From NCBI GenBank assembly GCA_031732795.1, contig JAVMKC010000009.1, positions 1-46,907 of the forward strand: a stretch of 46,907 nt of DNA. The letters run 5' to 3'. Made by a program: the position numbers and the translations under genes. Under the pieces are notes generated by a model that ran no database searches, was not told where the DNA came from, and was given only the letters and a program-made list of their open reading frames with translations. Each line of letters opens with the position of its first letter. The first letter of the stretch is position 1. The DNA comes from Accumulibacter sp031732795. GTDB lineage: Bacteria; Pseudomonadota; Gammaproteobacteria; Burkholderiales; Rhodocyclaceae. Shown piece by piece: positions 1 through 8,508 of the stretch.

Positions 1-52
1 CAACGACCCCCACCATGTCAAGGTGGTGCTCTAACCAGCTGAGCTACGCGCC
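1..52 (-). tRNA. tRNA-Val(GAC), 3' part cut off by window edge
   Basis: Read on the minus strand from 52 the sequence gives an acceptor start GGCGCG, a D-arm with GCTCAGCTGGTTAGAGC, and an anticodon stem CCACC/GGTGG around the loop TTGACAT, so the anticodon is GAC (valine). The variable region follows and the T-arm and 3' end lie outside the window. A near-consensus promoter sits just upstream (95-122). Confidence 0.93.
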
Positions 53-94
53 TTCTGCGGCATCTGGTACGACCGCCGCTGCAAGGAACTGCGG

Positions 95-122
95 ATTATA
101 CGGGCCGGATTGATCAAGTCAA
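95..122 (-). promoter_or_regulatory. sigma70 promoter of tRNA-Val
   Basis: On the minus strand there is TTGACT at 122-117, a 16-bp spacer, and a perfect TATAAT at 100-95. The expected start is near 88, leaving a leader of about 36 nt before the tRNA 5' end at 52. The bases after the -10 box are GC-rich, as in growth-rate-controlled stable RNA promoters; that regulatory reading is inference. Confidence 0.75.
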
Positions 123-688
123 GAGTAATCAACCGCTCAATTTCCAAGAGATGAATCAAGACCGGCTGCCTGCAATGTTTGTTGCATGAGCAGTTCGCTG
201 ACGGAGCGGTCGAGTCATCTGCGATTGTCAGTTGCATCCAAAACCGATCATGAGCCACATATTTATTTGTCATTATCGCGCTTAGTATTTGCAATGGGCT
301 GAAGCAAAGGACTATTTTTCGTAAGAGGTGTGGCACAGGTCATTTGTCCACCGACGAGAATCGGAGGTCGTCAACAACAGCAAACCAGATTACGGTGGTT
401 TGATTTTGTCAAAATATGCTGTGAGAATCAACGGCCAGAAATCGATTATTCATTCAACCGCATGACGTGCCGCAGACGCGGGACCCGCCTGTCGGCTCAA
501 TGACCGGCAGGCGGCTCGCTGTCATGAAGAGCGGGGTCGTCTTCATTCATTCAGTGCCCGGAAAACCCGATTGATGACGTAAACTGCCGGTTGGCCCGCT
601 GATCTGTGAGTCGTGGCATTCGGCTGACGAGGCCGTCGCCACGTTGGCTGAGAGTGTTCCTGCTTAAACGTTGATTGAAAGTTGTTCG
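123..688. other. intergenic region, two hairpins, no supported gene
   Basis: This stretch of about 570 nt has no convincing coding sequence. A short hairpin CAAACCA/TGGTTTG (381-387 and 396-402) is followed by ATTTTG. A stronger one, with 11-bp arms and one G:T pair, spans 485-514 (CCGCCTGTCGG / CCGGCAGGCGG, 8-nt loop) but has no T-run. Either could end transcripts entering the region. I could not identify the promoter of the gene starting at 689. Confidence 0.4.
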
Positions 689-2089
689 ATGTCCCGTCCG
701 ATTCTCAAACTGCCGAACAAGTCGGCGACGGCACGTACTGCCGACGATGCGACTGTCTATCGTAAACCGCTGCGTCAGGGTCTCACATCAGCCAAGCGGA
801 TCATTGTCCGCAGCGGTAACGCCTCGGCAACTGACCAGCAGCCGTCAGAACGCCGTCAAATGTCGGTCACAGCCGGCAAAGTCCAGCAAGTGGTCGAACG
901 CCGGTCGTCTCATCCGGCGGCAGTCCGCGGTGAAGTGGAGCGTTCAGGTTTGGCAAATGGTGAGCGGTCAAGGCCGGCGACTGCCGCTCCTCGGCAGAAA
1001 GTCGTTCCCGAACGTCGACGCACGCCTGCGGTCGATCGATTGGCGTCGTCATCGAAACCAGAGGAGACACCAGGTGCGGCATCGATTGAAAGGCCAGTGG
1101 AAAGGCTATTGGAAAGGCCAGTGACGGCGACTGAACCGAAACCGGTTTCCGCTGAGCGGCCGATGACTCGCCAACCAGCAAAGCCAGGTGAACGGGTTTA
1201 TCCGCCGCGCGGCATTGCCCGCAGTACCGGCGTACGAGCGGCACTACCGGCACCCCGGGGGACAGCGGGGGACTCATCATCGAAGCCGGCACAACCGGCA
1301 TTCGCGCCAAGCACATTACCACCGGTAAATAACGCTCCGGCATCGTCGAGCGCTGTTCAACCGGCGCGAGGGCCGGCCAAGGAATTACCGCGATTGGCGA
1401 AGCGGGTCTGCGAATTGACCGGCTGCTCGAGGCGTGAGGCCGACGAATGGTTGGAAAACGGTTGGATCCGTGTCGATGGCGTTGTGGTCGACCGGTTAGG
1501 CGCCCGAGTCAGCCCAAAAGCCCGAATCGAAATTGCCGAAGCGGCAAAGCGGCATGCCGCCGCTGGAGTGACTATCGTTTATCATCAACCTGATACAACC
1601 GTGGCTGCCGATCCCCAGGTGGCGCCATTGCTGGTTTCCAGCAACCGCTGGGCGTCCGATCCGCCGGGACGACCGATGCCGGTCAGCCTTTTACGCAAAT
1701 TGTCGCCGGTTGCTCGTCTGGCGGCGGATGAGAGTGGCATGCAGGTGTTCACCGATCAGGGCAGCATCGCCCGCCGACTGACTGACGCACGTATCGAAAG
1801 CGAGTTCCACGTGCGCACCGACCGCTCACCGACTCTTGAAGAAATCGGACGCTTGCGCAACGGGCTGCGCGTCGGTGGCGTGCGGTTGAAGTGTGAGCAG
1901 GTTTCGCTATCGAGCGATCGGTTGTTGCGGATGGTGTTGCGCGAATTCCGCGCCGGGAAGATCGTCGAGATGTGCCAGCAACTCGGCCTCCAGGCTCTGG
2001 CGATCAAGCGCGTGCGTATCGGCAGTGTGACGCTGGGCAAGTTGCCGGTCGGTCAATGGCGTTCGTTGCGCTCGGATGAGCGGTTTTAG
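689..2089 (+). CDS. RluF/RsuA-family pseudouridine-synthase-like protein with degenerate active site
   Basis: The protein has 466 residues from ATG 689; a TTG at 671 is an alternative start with no better ribosome site. Residues 1 to about 235 are low complexity, rich in Ser, Pro, Arg and Ala, and probably disordered. An S4 RNA-binding domain follows (RLAKRVCELTGCSRREADEWL) and then a region matching the RsuA/RluB/RluF catalytic fold. The C-terminal hallmark KRVRIGSVTLGKLPVGQWRS is well kept. The catalytic motif, normally GRLDxxTxGLLLLTNDG, reads ARLAADESGMQVFTDQG, so Ala replaces the Asp that performs uridine isomerisation in this family. The usual RNRQIRRM loop is also altered (RAGKIVEMC). 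It may therefore bind rRNA without modifying it. Fold assignment is firm; loss of activity is inferred. Confidence 0.85.
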   Translation: MSRPILKLPNKSATARTADDATVYRKPLRQGLTSAKRIIVRSGNASATDQQPSERRQMSVTAGKVQQVVERRSSHPAAVRGEVERSGLANGERSRPATAAPRQKVVPERRRTPAVDRLASSSKPEETPGAASIERPVERLLERPVTATEPKPVSAERPMTRQPAKPGERVYPPRGIARSTGVRAALPAPRGTAGDSSSKPAQPAFAPSTLPPVNNAPASSSAVQPARGPAKELPRLAKRVCELTGCSRREADEWLENGWIRVDGVVVDRLGARVSPKARIEIAEAAKRHAAAGVTIVYHQPDTTVAADPQVAPLLVSSNRWASDPPGRPMPVSLLRKLSPVARLAADESGMQVFTDQGSIARRLTDARIESEFHVRTDRSPTLEEIGRLRNGLRVGGVRLKCEQVSLSSDRLLRMVLREFRAGKIVEMCQQLGLQALAIKRVRIGSVTLGKLPVGQWRSLRSDERF

Positions 2090-2246
2090 GCGATGGCTGT
2101 CGAATGTGAACGACTGCACATCAGCACCGTCATCGGCTTGCGGGCTTGGTTGGCGCTGACTACGATGGTAGTGAACCGGTGGTGCCCTGTCTGCGATGGT
2201 CGACGGCTGCCGGTCATTCACTTGCTATTTTCCAGAGACCGTGTCG

Positions 2247-3239
2247 ATGAGCTCGTCCCAGCAATCCTACCTCGAAGGTTGGTTGAAATTTTTCAGCGAA
2301 GCCGAGTTGCCGATCCTGCGTCATACGGCACGTCAGTTGGCCAGCGTGCGTGGCGATCTCGAGCGGGTGAATGGACGCGATATCACCGCGATTGTCCTCC
2401 ACGACCCGCTGCTGGCTTTGCGCGTATTGGCGTTCATTCAAGAATTCCGCAGTCGGCACCTGCACCGCGAAATCACCAACATCGCACATGCGGTGTTGAT
2501 GCTCGGCGTCGAACCGTTTTTTCGCAAGTTCGACCAGCCACTGACTCTGGAAGCGAAACTGAGCGACAAACCGGCGGCGCTGCTCGGTGTGCTGCAAGTG
2601 ATCGTGCGCACGCAGCGCGCTTCACGTTACGCCCACGAATGGGCCTTCGCACGCTACGACCTGAACGTCGAGGAAGTTGCGCTGGCGGCATTGCTGCACG
2701 ATACCGCCGAAATCCTGCTGTGGTGTTTCGCACCGGAGCAGGCGATGGATATTCAGGGGCAATTGCGCGCCGACAAATCCCTGCGCAGTGCCCACGTCCA
2801 ACAGCAAGTGCTCGGTTTTTCGTTGGCCGACCTGCAGTTGGCCCTGTGTCATGCCTGGCATCTGCCGGAATTGCTGATCACCTTGATGGACGACGCCAAC
2901 GCTCATTTGCCGCGAGTGCAGAATGTCAAGCTGGCGGTCGATCTGGCGCGGCACTCGGTCGATGGCTGGAGCAATCCGGCGATTCCCGACGATCTGGCGG
3001 CAATCCAACGCTTGCTGAACGTCGATTACCCGACGCTGCTCGAACGTTTGCAATTGACGCCGGAAATGTTGGAGGCGCCTCCGGTGCCAGCGGAGAAGCC
3101 GGTGAAGACCGCAGACATGCCGACAAGAACCGAACTGGTGTTCGATGCGCTGGCTTCGTTGAGCAGCGACGAAACCGTGCTCGTTTCCGACGAATCACTG
3201 GACGAAGATCTGGCCGGCGCTTTACTCGACATGCCTTGA
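2247..3239 (+). CDS. HDOD-domain protein
   Basis: 330 residues from ATG 2247; an in-frame ATG at 2196 would add 17 residues that do not look like the family. The core (about residues 10-230) is an HDOD domain, an HD-GYP-related helical domain lacking the full metal site. Recognisable parts are LPILRHTARQLASV, ITAIVLHDPLLALRVLAF, and the helix EVALAALLHDTAEILLW, which retains an HD pair. The tail after about residue 260 is acidic and likely flexible. HDOD proteins usually act as signalling or scaffold proteins in bacterial regulation; no partner domain is fused here. It follows the RluF-like gene on the same strand by 157 nt. Its specific role cannot be told from the sequence. Confidence 0.88.
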   Translation: MSSSQQSYLEGWLKFFSEAELPILRHTARQLASVRGDLERVNGRDITAIVLHDPLLALRVLAFIQEFRSRHLHREITNIAHAVLMLGVEPFFRKFDQPLTLEAKLSDKPAALLGVLQVIVRTQRASRYAHEWAFARYDLNVEEVALAALLHDTAEILLWCFAPEQAMDIQGQLRADKSLRSAHVQQQVLGFSLADLQLALCHAWHLPELLITLMDDANAHLPRVQNVKLAVDLARHSVDGWSNPAIPDDLAAIQRLLNVDYPTLLERLQLTPEMLEAPPVPAEKPVKTADMPTRTELVFDALASLSSDETVLVSDESLDEDLAGALLDMP

Positions 3240-3285
3240 CCGTTCGCTGGCGACGGGCGATCCGTCGTCTTGCGGGGTTCAGCCG

Positions 3286-4644
3286 GTGAACCACATGGCG
3301 CTGGCGCGCTGGCGTTTGTTTGCGGTGGTATTCATCGAAGGCTTCTGTTCATTGGGCGCTGAAGTGATCGCCTTGCGCCAACTGGTGCCGCATATGGGCA
3401 GCGCGATCGTCGTCACCGCACCGACGATCGGCTTCTTTCTGTTGGCTTTGGCGCTCGGTTATCAGACCGGCGCGCGGGTGGTCGACGAGTTTCAGCACGT
3501 GGTGGCGAAAAATTTCCTGTTTGCCGCATTGCTGATCGGAGTCGGCTTATCGGGTGCCGTCATCGATGGGCTGTTTGCGGCCATGCCGCCGTCAGGTCTG
3601 GCGTACCTGTTGTTGATCGGTAGCGTGCTGTGTCCGATCGCTTGGCTGCTCGGGCAGACGGTGCCGATTCTCAGCAATTTGATCCAGCATCAACGGGTCG
3701 GCGAGGCCAGCGGGCAGACGCTGTATTACTCGACACTCGGTTCGTTTCTCGGTTCGTTGTCACTGTCGTTGCTGATCATGCAGTGGCTGGGCGTATCGGC
3801 GGCCGTGGCGTTGTGCGCATTGTTGCTGATCGTCGGCTATCTGCTTCTGGCGTGGCCGCATCGCCAAGCACTGTTTGCGGCACTGTTCGCCACGGTGTGC
3901 GCCGTCGTCGCCAACGCATGGCTGCGACCGGAAATCGAAACCGCTTATGCCAGCTATCTGGTGGTGCCGGCTCAGTTTGCCGATGCGGTGAATGGCCGGG
4001 CGTTTAAAAACAACAGCTCGTTTGCCTCGTTGATCGACGAGGCGGAACCACCGCATTACGCGCGCTACATTCGTCACATCCGTGGCATGCTGCTCGATGA
4101 TCTGGGTTATCGTGACCGGAAGATTCTCGTCCTCGGTGCCGGTGGCTTCACGCTCTCGCATCGCGAAACACTCAATCGTTACACTTACGTCGATATCGAT
4201 CCGGCAGTACGCAGCATTGCTGAAAAACATTTTCTGCGTCAGCCGGTGCGTGGCGAATTCATCGCCGATGATGCGCGTCGTTTCGTGGTCCGCACAGAGC
4301 AGCGATTCGCCGCGGTGGTGGTCGATGTCTATAGCTCGCACACCTCGATTCCCGGCCACCTGGTAACCCGGGAATTCTGGCGCGCAACGCGGCAGATTCT
4401 CGACGACGATGGCGCATTGATCGCCAATCTGATTTTGGACAGCGCCTTGACGACGCCGTACAGCCGCAACCTGTTGGCAACGATCGAGAACGTTTATGGC
4501 CGCTGTGCCGTCGAAGTGCTGCAAAAAGGGCAGCAACTGTCCAATGTCATCGTTACTTGTCGCAAGCTGGAATCGCCGGAGCCGACACGACTGTTCATCG
4601 ATGAGCGCAACAGCGCCGATTTCGATTTCGTTCGTTCCCGCTGA
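3286..4644 (+). CDS. membrane-anchored spermidine-synthase-like protein
   Basis: 452 residues from GTG 3286 (ATG 3295 is an alternative). The first 210 residues form about seven hydrophobic segments with short loops. The C-terminal half is a Rossmann methyltransferase-like domain of the polyamine synthase family: the nucleotide-binding strand KILVLGAGGFTLS, the acidic turn YVDIDPAV, then IADDARRFV and VVVDVYSS. The family transfers aminopropyl groups from decarboxylated SAM, but fused membrane versions in bacteria often have unknown substrates. It starts 46 nt after the HDOD gene and may be cotranscribed with it. It converges on fetB, with only 27 nt between stops. Confident on family, not on substrate. 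Confidence 0.85.
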   Translation: MNHMALARWRLFAVVFIEGFCSLGAEVIALRQLVPHMGSAIVVTAPTIGFFLLALALGYQTGARVVDEFQHVVAKNFLFAALLIGVGLSGAVIDGLFAAMPPSGLAYLLLIGSVLCPIAWLLGQTVPILSNLIQHQRVGEASGQTLYYSTLGSFLGSLSLSLLIMQWLGVSAAVALCALLLIVGYLLLAWPHRQALFAALFATVCAVVANAWLRPEIETAYASYLVVPAQFADAVNGRAFKNNSSFASLIDEAEPPHYARYIRHIRGMLLDDLGYRDRKILVLGAGGFTLSHRETLNRYTYVDIDPAVRSIAEKHFLRQPVRGEFIADDARRFVVRTEQRFAAVVVDVYSSHTSIPGHLVTREFWRATRQILDDDGALIANLILDSALTTPYSRNLLATIENVYGRCAVEVLQKGQQLSNVIVTCRKLESPEPTRLFIDERNSADFDFVRSR

Positions 4645-4671
4645 GTGCGGAGAAGGATTCTGCAGGGATTT

Positions 4672-5469
4672 TCAGGAGTTGCGCAAACGATCGAGCCGTA
4701 AGCGCTGACGATCATCGAACAGTCGTCGCGCTGCCAGGCTGACAGCGACGGCAGTGCCGAAACCGGTGCCGCCGGCAATCAGGAACATCACCAGAATCTG
4801 GTATTTGACCGCTTCGACCGGTGGCGTACCGGCGAGGATCTGGCCGGTCATCATTCCGGGAAGGCTGACGATGCCGGCGGCGGCCATGGCGTTGATGATC
4901 GGGATCAGTCCCACGCGGATCGCTTCGCGCCGACTGTCGCCGATGGCTTGCCGCCAGTCCTGGCCGAGGGCCAGCCGCGTTTCAATCGCCGCACGTTTGA
5001 CGGTGGTGTCCTGCGTCAGCCGGTCCAGCCCGATCGAAATGCCGTTCATGGTATTGCCGAGAACCATGCCGAGCAGTGGAATCGCGTATTGTGGCGCGTA
5101 CCACGGCGTGGTGCTGATCATGCAGGTCAGCGCCAGAACAGTGACCGCGAACGACGAGACGAACATCGACAGCGTGCCGACTGCCCAACCCCAGACGCCG
5201 AGCAGAGGCCGCTTTTGTCGAGCGTTCACCTCGTGTCCGGCGACCAGCAGCATTACCCCGGCGATCAGTGTCACCCATAGCAGATTGGCGTTGTCGAACA
5301 GCACTTTCAATACCAGACCGATCAGCAGCAACTGGATGGTGCTGCGTGCCGCTGCCAGCAGCAACTGTCGTTCGACATTCAGTCGCAAGTGATGCGACAA
5401 GCCGGCCAATGCCAGGACCAACAGTGCGGCCAACGACAGATCGAGTGGTGTCAGGGCGATGACGTTCAT
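4672..5469 (-). CDS. fetB: FetB-like UPF0014 ABC exporter permease
   Basis: 265 residues from ATG 5469, chosen because the family starts with a short segment before the first membrane helix; the open frame extends further upstream but overlaps the ATPase gene. Six to seven hydrophobic segments are visible. Family motifs include the cytoplasmic stretch TVKRAAIETRLALGQDWRQAI and IPIINAMAAAGIVSLPGMMTGQILAG, both typical of YbbM/FetB. In E. coli FetAB exports iron and gives oxidative stress resistance. The start overlaps the end of fetA by 4 nt, so the two are translationally coupled. Substrate assignment is by homology only. Confidence 0.9.
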   Translation of the reverse strand: MNVIALTPLDLSLAALLVLALAGLSHHLRLNVERQLLLAAARSTIQLLLIGLVLKVLFDNANLLWVTLIAGVMLLVAGHEVNARQKRPLLGVWGWAVGTLSMFVSSFAVTVLALTCMISTTPWYAPQYAIPLLGMVLGNTMNGISIGLDRLTQDTTVKRAAIETRLALGQDWRQAIGDSRREAIRVGLIPIINAMAAAGIVSLPGMMTGQILAGTPPVEAVKYQILVMFLIAGGTGFGTAVAVSLAARRLFDDRQRLRLDRLRNS

Positions 5470-6062
5470 CGGGGCAGGGCGGTCAATTGTCCGTCGCTGA
5501 GCAGGAAACGGCGATCGGCAACCCGCGCCGCCTGCCGTTCGTCGTGGCTGATCCACAGCAATGCCGCGGGACGGTGTTGGCGATAATCGTTCAGCAGTTC
5601 TTCGACCCGCTGGGCGCTGTGCTCGTCGAGGTTGCCGGTCGGTTCATCGAGCAACAGTGCTGCCGGTTGACACATCAATGCGCGCAGCAGCGCCAGTCGT
5701 TGCCTTTCGCCGGTCGAACAACGCGCCACCGTCCAATCGAGCGCCTCTTTCGGTAAACCCATCCTGTCGAGCCAGACCGGGTCAACGCCGTTCGGGAAAT
5801 GTCCGCCGACGCGCTCCGTCCACCATTGGCTTTCGGCCATCACCAAGATCACCGAGGCGCGCCAGCGTGCGGCTGATTGCGCTGAACAGGCGACGTCGTC
5901 GAGATAAATTTCGCCACCATGCGGATCGAGATCGGCTATCGCCCGTAACAACAACGACTTGCCACTCCCAGAAGCTCCTTGTACACAGACGCATTCGCCG
6001 GTGGCGATGGTTAGCGACAGCGGACCGACATGACGGAACGTGAGTTGGTCGAGACGAAGCAT
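5466..6062 (-). CDS. fetA: FetA-like ABC transporter ATP-binding protein
   Basis: 198 residues from ATG 6062, the start that places the usual LxxxxLxF opening strand at the N-terminus; the open frame continues upstream in low-quality sequence. Walker A is GASGSGKS, the signature is CSTGERQRLALLRAL (a divergent form of LSGGQ), Walker B is ALLLDEPTGNLD and the switch His is in WISHD. The protein energises the FetB permease encoded by the overlapping downstream gene. It is somewhat shorter than the 225-residue E. coli homologue. A possible promoter lies at 6201-6231. Confidence 0.9.
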   Translation of the reverse strand: MLRLDQLTFRHVGPLSLTIATGECVCVQGASGSGKSLLLRAIADLDPHGGEIYLDDVACSAQSAARWRASVILVMAESQWWTERVGGHFPNGVDPVWLDRMGLPKEALDWTVARCSTGERQRLALLRALMCQPAALLLDEPTGNLDEHSAQRVEELLNDYRQHRPAALLWISHDERQAARVADRRFLLSDGQLTALPR

Positions 6063-6200
6063 CGGGTGACGATTGGTCGAAAGCGGTGAAGCCGATTCAC
6101 GCGTAACCGCGCTGGATGAGCAAGCAGGAGACCGTGGTTGCCGTTCATTGGCCAAATCGGCCAAATCGGCAGTCACCACTGGAGGCGATCAAACGGCGCG

Positions 6201-6231
6201 ATCTTACCACCGTGACGTTGGTGGATCTCAA
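6201..6231 (-). promoter_or_regulatory. candidate fetAB promoter with long 19-bp spacer
   Basis: On the minus strand TTGAGA (6231-6226) and TAAGAT (6206-6201) are separated by 19 bp, and the spacer contains the dyad CCACC-8-GGTGG. A long spacer containing a dyad is the layout of promoters controlled by MerR-family activators. Each box is only a partial match, so this is tentative. The leader to the fetA ATG would be about 130 nt. Confidence 0.3.
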
Positions 6232-6554
6232 GCTTTGGCGCAGACGTGTCGTGACTGTCGGTGGGTTACGGAGCGAGACGGGCGAACGAATGAATTTTTG
6301 CCCACGGTTGTCGTCGAGCCCTGGTTTGCCAATCCGCATGACGAAGATGGCACCACGATCTGTGATCGACGCTGATGTTCGTCAAAGCAGGAATCACGAT
6401 CAGCACCTAAACTGAATGACGAGCTCCTTGGATCAGAAACCGAGGGGCTCGAAATCGGCTCTCCTGGCTAACACATCATTGACCAACGAGTCGATTGCGC
6501 AGCGTTCAAAGTCTTACAGACTACCTATAAGTCAATATCTTACGGAGAATATGC
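6232..6554. other. intergenic region between divergent fetA and the small gene at 6555
   Basis: No supported gene. Short open frames here have no homologue-like content or ribosome site. The sequence just before 6555 carries TATAAG (6531-6536) and ACGGAG, which fit a promoter -10 element and a ribosome-binding site for the small gene. Confidence 0.4.
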
Positions 6555-6881
6555 ATGCAATCCGCCTTTCCTCCCTTGATACCTTGTCGTGCCCAGACTC
6601 TCGAGGTGATGCAGTTCATGGGCCGTTCACGGCCGTTGTTGATGCTGCCAGGTGATCAGGACGGCTTCGGCACGCGCTGGATGATCGACGGTCAGCAGGT
6701 GCAACCGGTCATTGCCGAATTTCTGCTCAAAACCGGGGCCATCGCCGAAAGTGGCGTTACCGAGTTGGGTACGCATATGCTGCGGCTGACTGAAATGGGC
6801 TTGCGCGTGCTGGAAAACGGTGTGCGGTGGTGGAACAGTCTCGACTTCATTCAACGTCTGATCATCCGTATCCGCGGTTGA
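6555..6881 (+). CDS. small conserved-looking hypothetical protein
   Basis: 108 residues. ATG 6555 is preceded at a good distance by ACGGAG (6543-6548); an overlapping ATG at 6551 is out of frame. The protein is soluble, with a predicted helical C-terminal half (QVQPVIAEFLLKTGAIAES and LRLTEMGLRVLENGVRWWN). No motif that I recognise. It stands alone: fetAB diverges upstream and dctA converges downstream across a strong hairpin. Codon use resembles the surrounding genes, so it is probably real. Confidence 0.65.
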   Translation: MQSAFPPLIPCRAQTLEVMQFMGRSRPLLMLPGDQDGFGTRWMIDGQQVQPVIAEFLLKTGAIAESGVTELGTHMLRLTEMGLRVLENGVRWWNSLDFIQRLIIRIRG

Positions 6882-6920
6882 TGGCCGTCTGATGACATTC
6901 ACCGCTCCCTGACGGCGAAG

Positions 6921-6955
6921 ACCCCAGGACTGTCAGAAAAGACAGTGCCTGGGGT
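6921..6955. terminator. inverted repeat between convergent genes, probable bidirectional terminator
   Basis: ACCCCAGG-A-CTGTC (6921-6934) pairs with GACAG-TG-CCTGGGGT (6941-6955) around a 6-nt loop. It lies between the converging small gene (stop 6881) and dctA (stop 7010). There is no clear T-run on either side, so it may act as an mRNA-end stem rather than a classical terminator. Confidence 0.5.
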
Positions 6956-7009
6956 CAGAGTGAACGAAAAAACTGAACGAAGAAATGCGCTGGCAGGGGT
7001 TTCGTCTAA

Positions 7010-8380
7010 TTAGCCACCGCGTGCATGGTGCAGGGCAGCGGGAACCGGCTTGCCGCCTTCTTCCGCTTCGACCAGTGCCGCTTCCGGCGCTTCGCCTTCC
7101 AGACCGGCTTGGTTATCCAGTTTGCGGGTCAGCCGGTCGCTGTCCAGTTGCCGGCACCATTTACCGACCACCACCGTGGCAACGCCGTTACCGATCAGGT
7201 TGGTCAGGGCACGCGCTTCGGACATGAAACGGTCGATCCCGAGGATCAGCGCCAAACCGGCCACTGGTACGTTGCCTACTGCCGACAAGGTTGCCGCCAG
7301 GACGATGAAACCACTACCAGTGACGCCAGCAGCACCTTTCGACGTCAGCAGCAACACGCCGATCAGCGTCAGTTGTTGACCGAGGTCGAGCGGCGTATTG
7401 GTTGCCTGGGCGATGAATACCGCGGCCATCGTCAAGTAGATCGAGGTTCCGTCGAGGTTGAACGAATATCCGGTTGGAATGACCAGGCCGGCAACCGACT
7501 TGTGCACCCCGATATTTTCCATCTTGGCCATCATCCGCGGCAAAACCGACTCCGAGGACGACGTACCGAGGACGATCAGCAACTCCTCCTTGATGTATTT
7601 GATGAATTTCCAGATGTTGAAGCCGTGCAACCGGGCGATGCCACCAAGGACGACGAAAATGAACAGCAGGCAGGTGGCGTAGAAACAGGCCATCAGTTTG
7701 CCCAATGACAGCAGCGTTCCCAGGCCATATTTACCGATGGTGAAGGCCATCGCGCCGAAAGCGCCGATAGGAGCGACCTTCATGATGTAGCCGACGATCT
7801 GGAACAGCACATGCGAGGTCTTGTCGATCAGGTCGAAGACCACCTTGCCTTTTTGACCGAAAGAGTGCAAAGCGAAGCCGAACATCACCGCGAACAGGAG
7901 CACCTGCAGGATGTCGCCTTTGGCGAAGGCATCGACAACACTGTGCGGGATGACGTTGAGCAGAAATTCGGTGGTGGTCTGCATCTTGCCCGGGCCGGTG
8001 AACGCGGCCACCGCCTTGGTGTCCAGTGTCGCCGGATCAACGTTCATCCCGGTGCCCGGTGCGACGACATTGACGATGATCAAGCCGATGATCAGCGAAA
8101 TGGTGCTGACGATCTCGAAATACAACAGGGCCAGGCCACCGGTTTTACCGACTGCCTTCATGTTTTCCATGCCGGCGATGCCGACGACCACGGTGCAGAA
8201 AATGATCGGTGCGATGATCATCTTGATCAGCTTGATGAAGCCGTCGCCGAGCGGTTTCATCTTCGCGCCAAGTTCGGGATAGAAGTGACCTAGAAAAATA
8301 CCGATGATGATCGCCGTGACCACCTGGAAATATAGGCTGTGGTAAAACTTCTTTTGGACGGGTGCGGTTTCTGTTGTCAC
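7010..8380 (-). CDS. dctA: C4-dicarboxylate:cation symporter DctA
   Basis: 456 residues from GTG 8380, with AAAAGGAGGA about 10 nt upstream as an excellent ribosome site. It belongs to the DAACS family of inner-membrane symporters, which take up succinate, fumarate, malate and related acids. Diagnostic motifs are the hairpin serine stretch GTSSSESVLPRMM (around residue 270), the substrate-binding PTGYSFNLDGTSIY, and SKGAAGVTGSGFIVLAATL. The N-terminal FYHSLYFQVVTAIIIGIFLGHFYP is also typical. Length matches the family. The neighbouring gene is an orphan amino-acid binding protein; no DctB/DctD regulator is nearby. Confidence 0.96.
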   Translation of the reverse strand: MTTETAPVQKKFYHSLYFQVVTAIIIGIFLGHFYPELGAKMKPLGDGFIKLIKMIIAPIIFCTVVVGIAGMENMKAVGKTGGLALLYFEIVSTISLIIGLIIVNVVAPGTGMNVDPATLDTKAVAAFTGPGKMQTTTEFLLNVIPHSVVDAFAKGDILQVLLFAVMFGFALHSFGQKGKVVFDLIDKTSHVLFQIVGYIMKVAPIGAFGAMAFTIGKYGLGTLLSLGKLMACFYATCLLFIFVVLGGIARLHGFNIWKFIKYIKEELLIVLGTSSSESVLPRMMAKMENIGVHKSVAGLVIPTGYSFNLDGTSIYLTMAAVFIAQATNTPLDLGQQLTLIGVLLLTSKGAAGVTGSGFIVLAATLSAVGNVPVAGLALILGIDRFMSEARALTNLIGNGVATVVVGKWCRQLDSDRLTRKLDNQAGLEGEAPEAALVEAEEGGKPVPAALHHARGG

Positions 8381-8508
8381 GATCGATTCCTCCTTTTAGA
8401 TGTCCTTATTGTATTGATATTGATCTAGGGAGCCTGAGCGGCCATTTAATGCATGAGTGTGGTCAGTCTTTCAGCCGGCACGCCGCCCGAGAGCGGCAAC
8501 GGCAGGCA

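Noticed and set aside
31..336. 101-codon minus-strand open frame at the left edge
   Set aside because: Overlaps the tRNA gene and its promoter.
2093..3289. 398-codon plus-strand open frame
   Set aside because: Overlaps the HDOD gene in another frame and is Arg/Ala-rich without structure.
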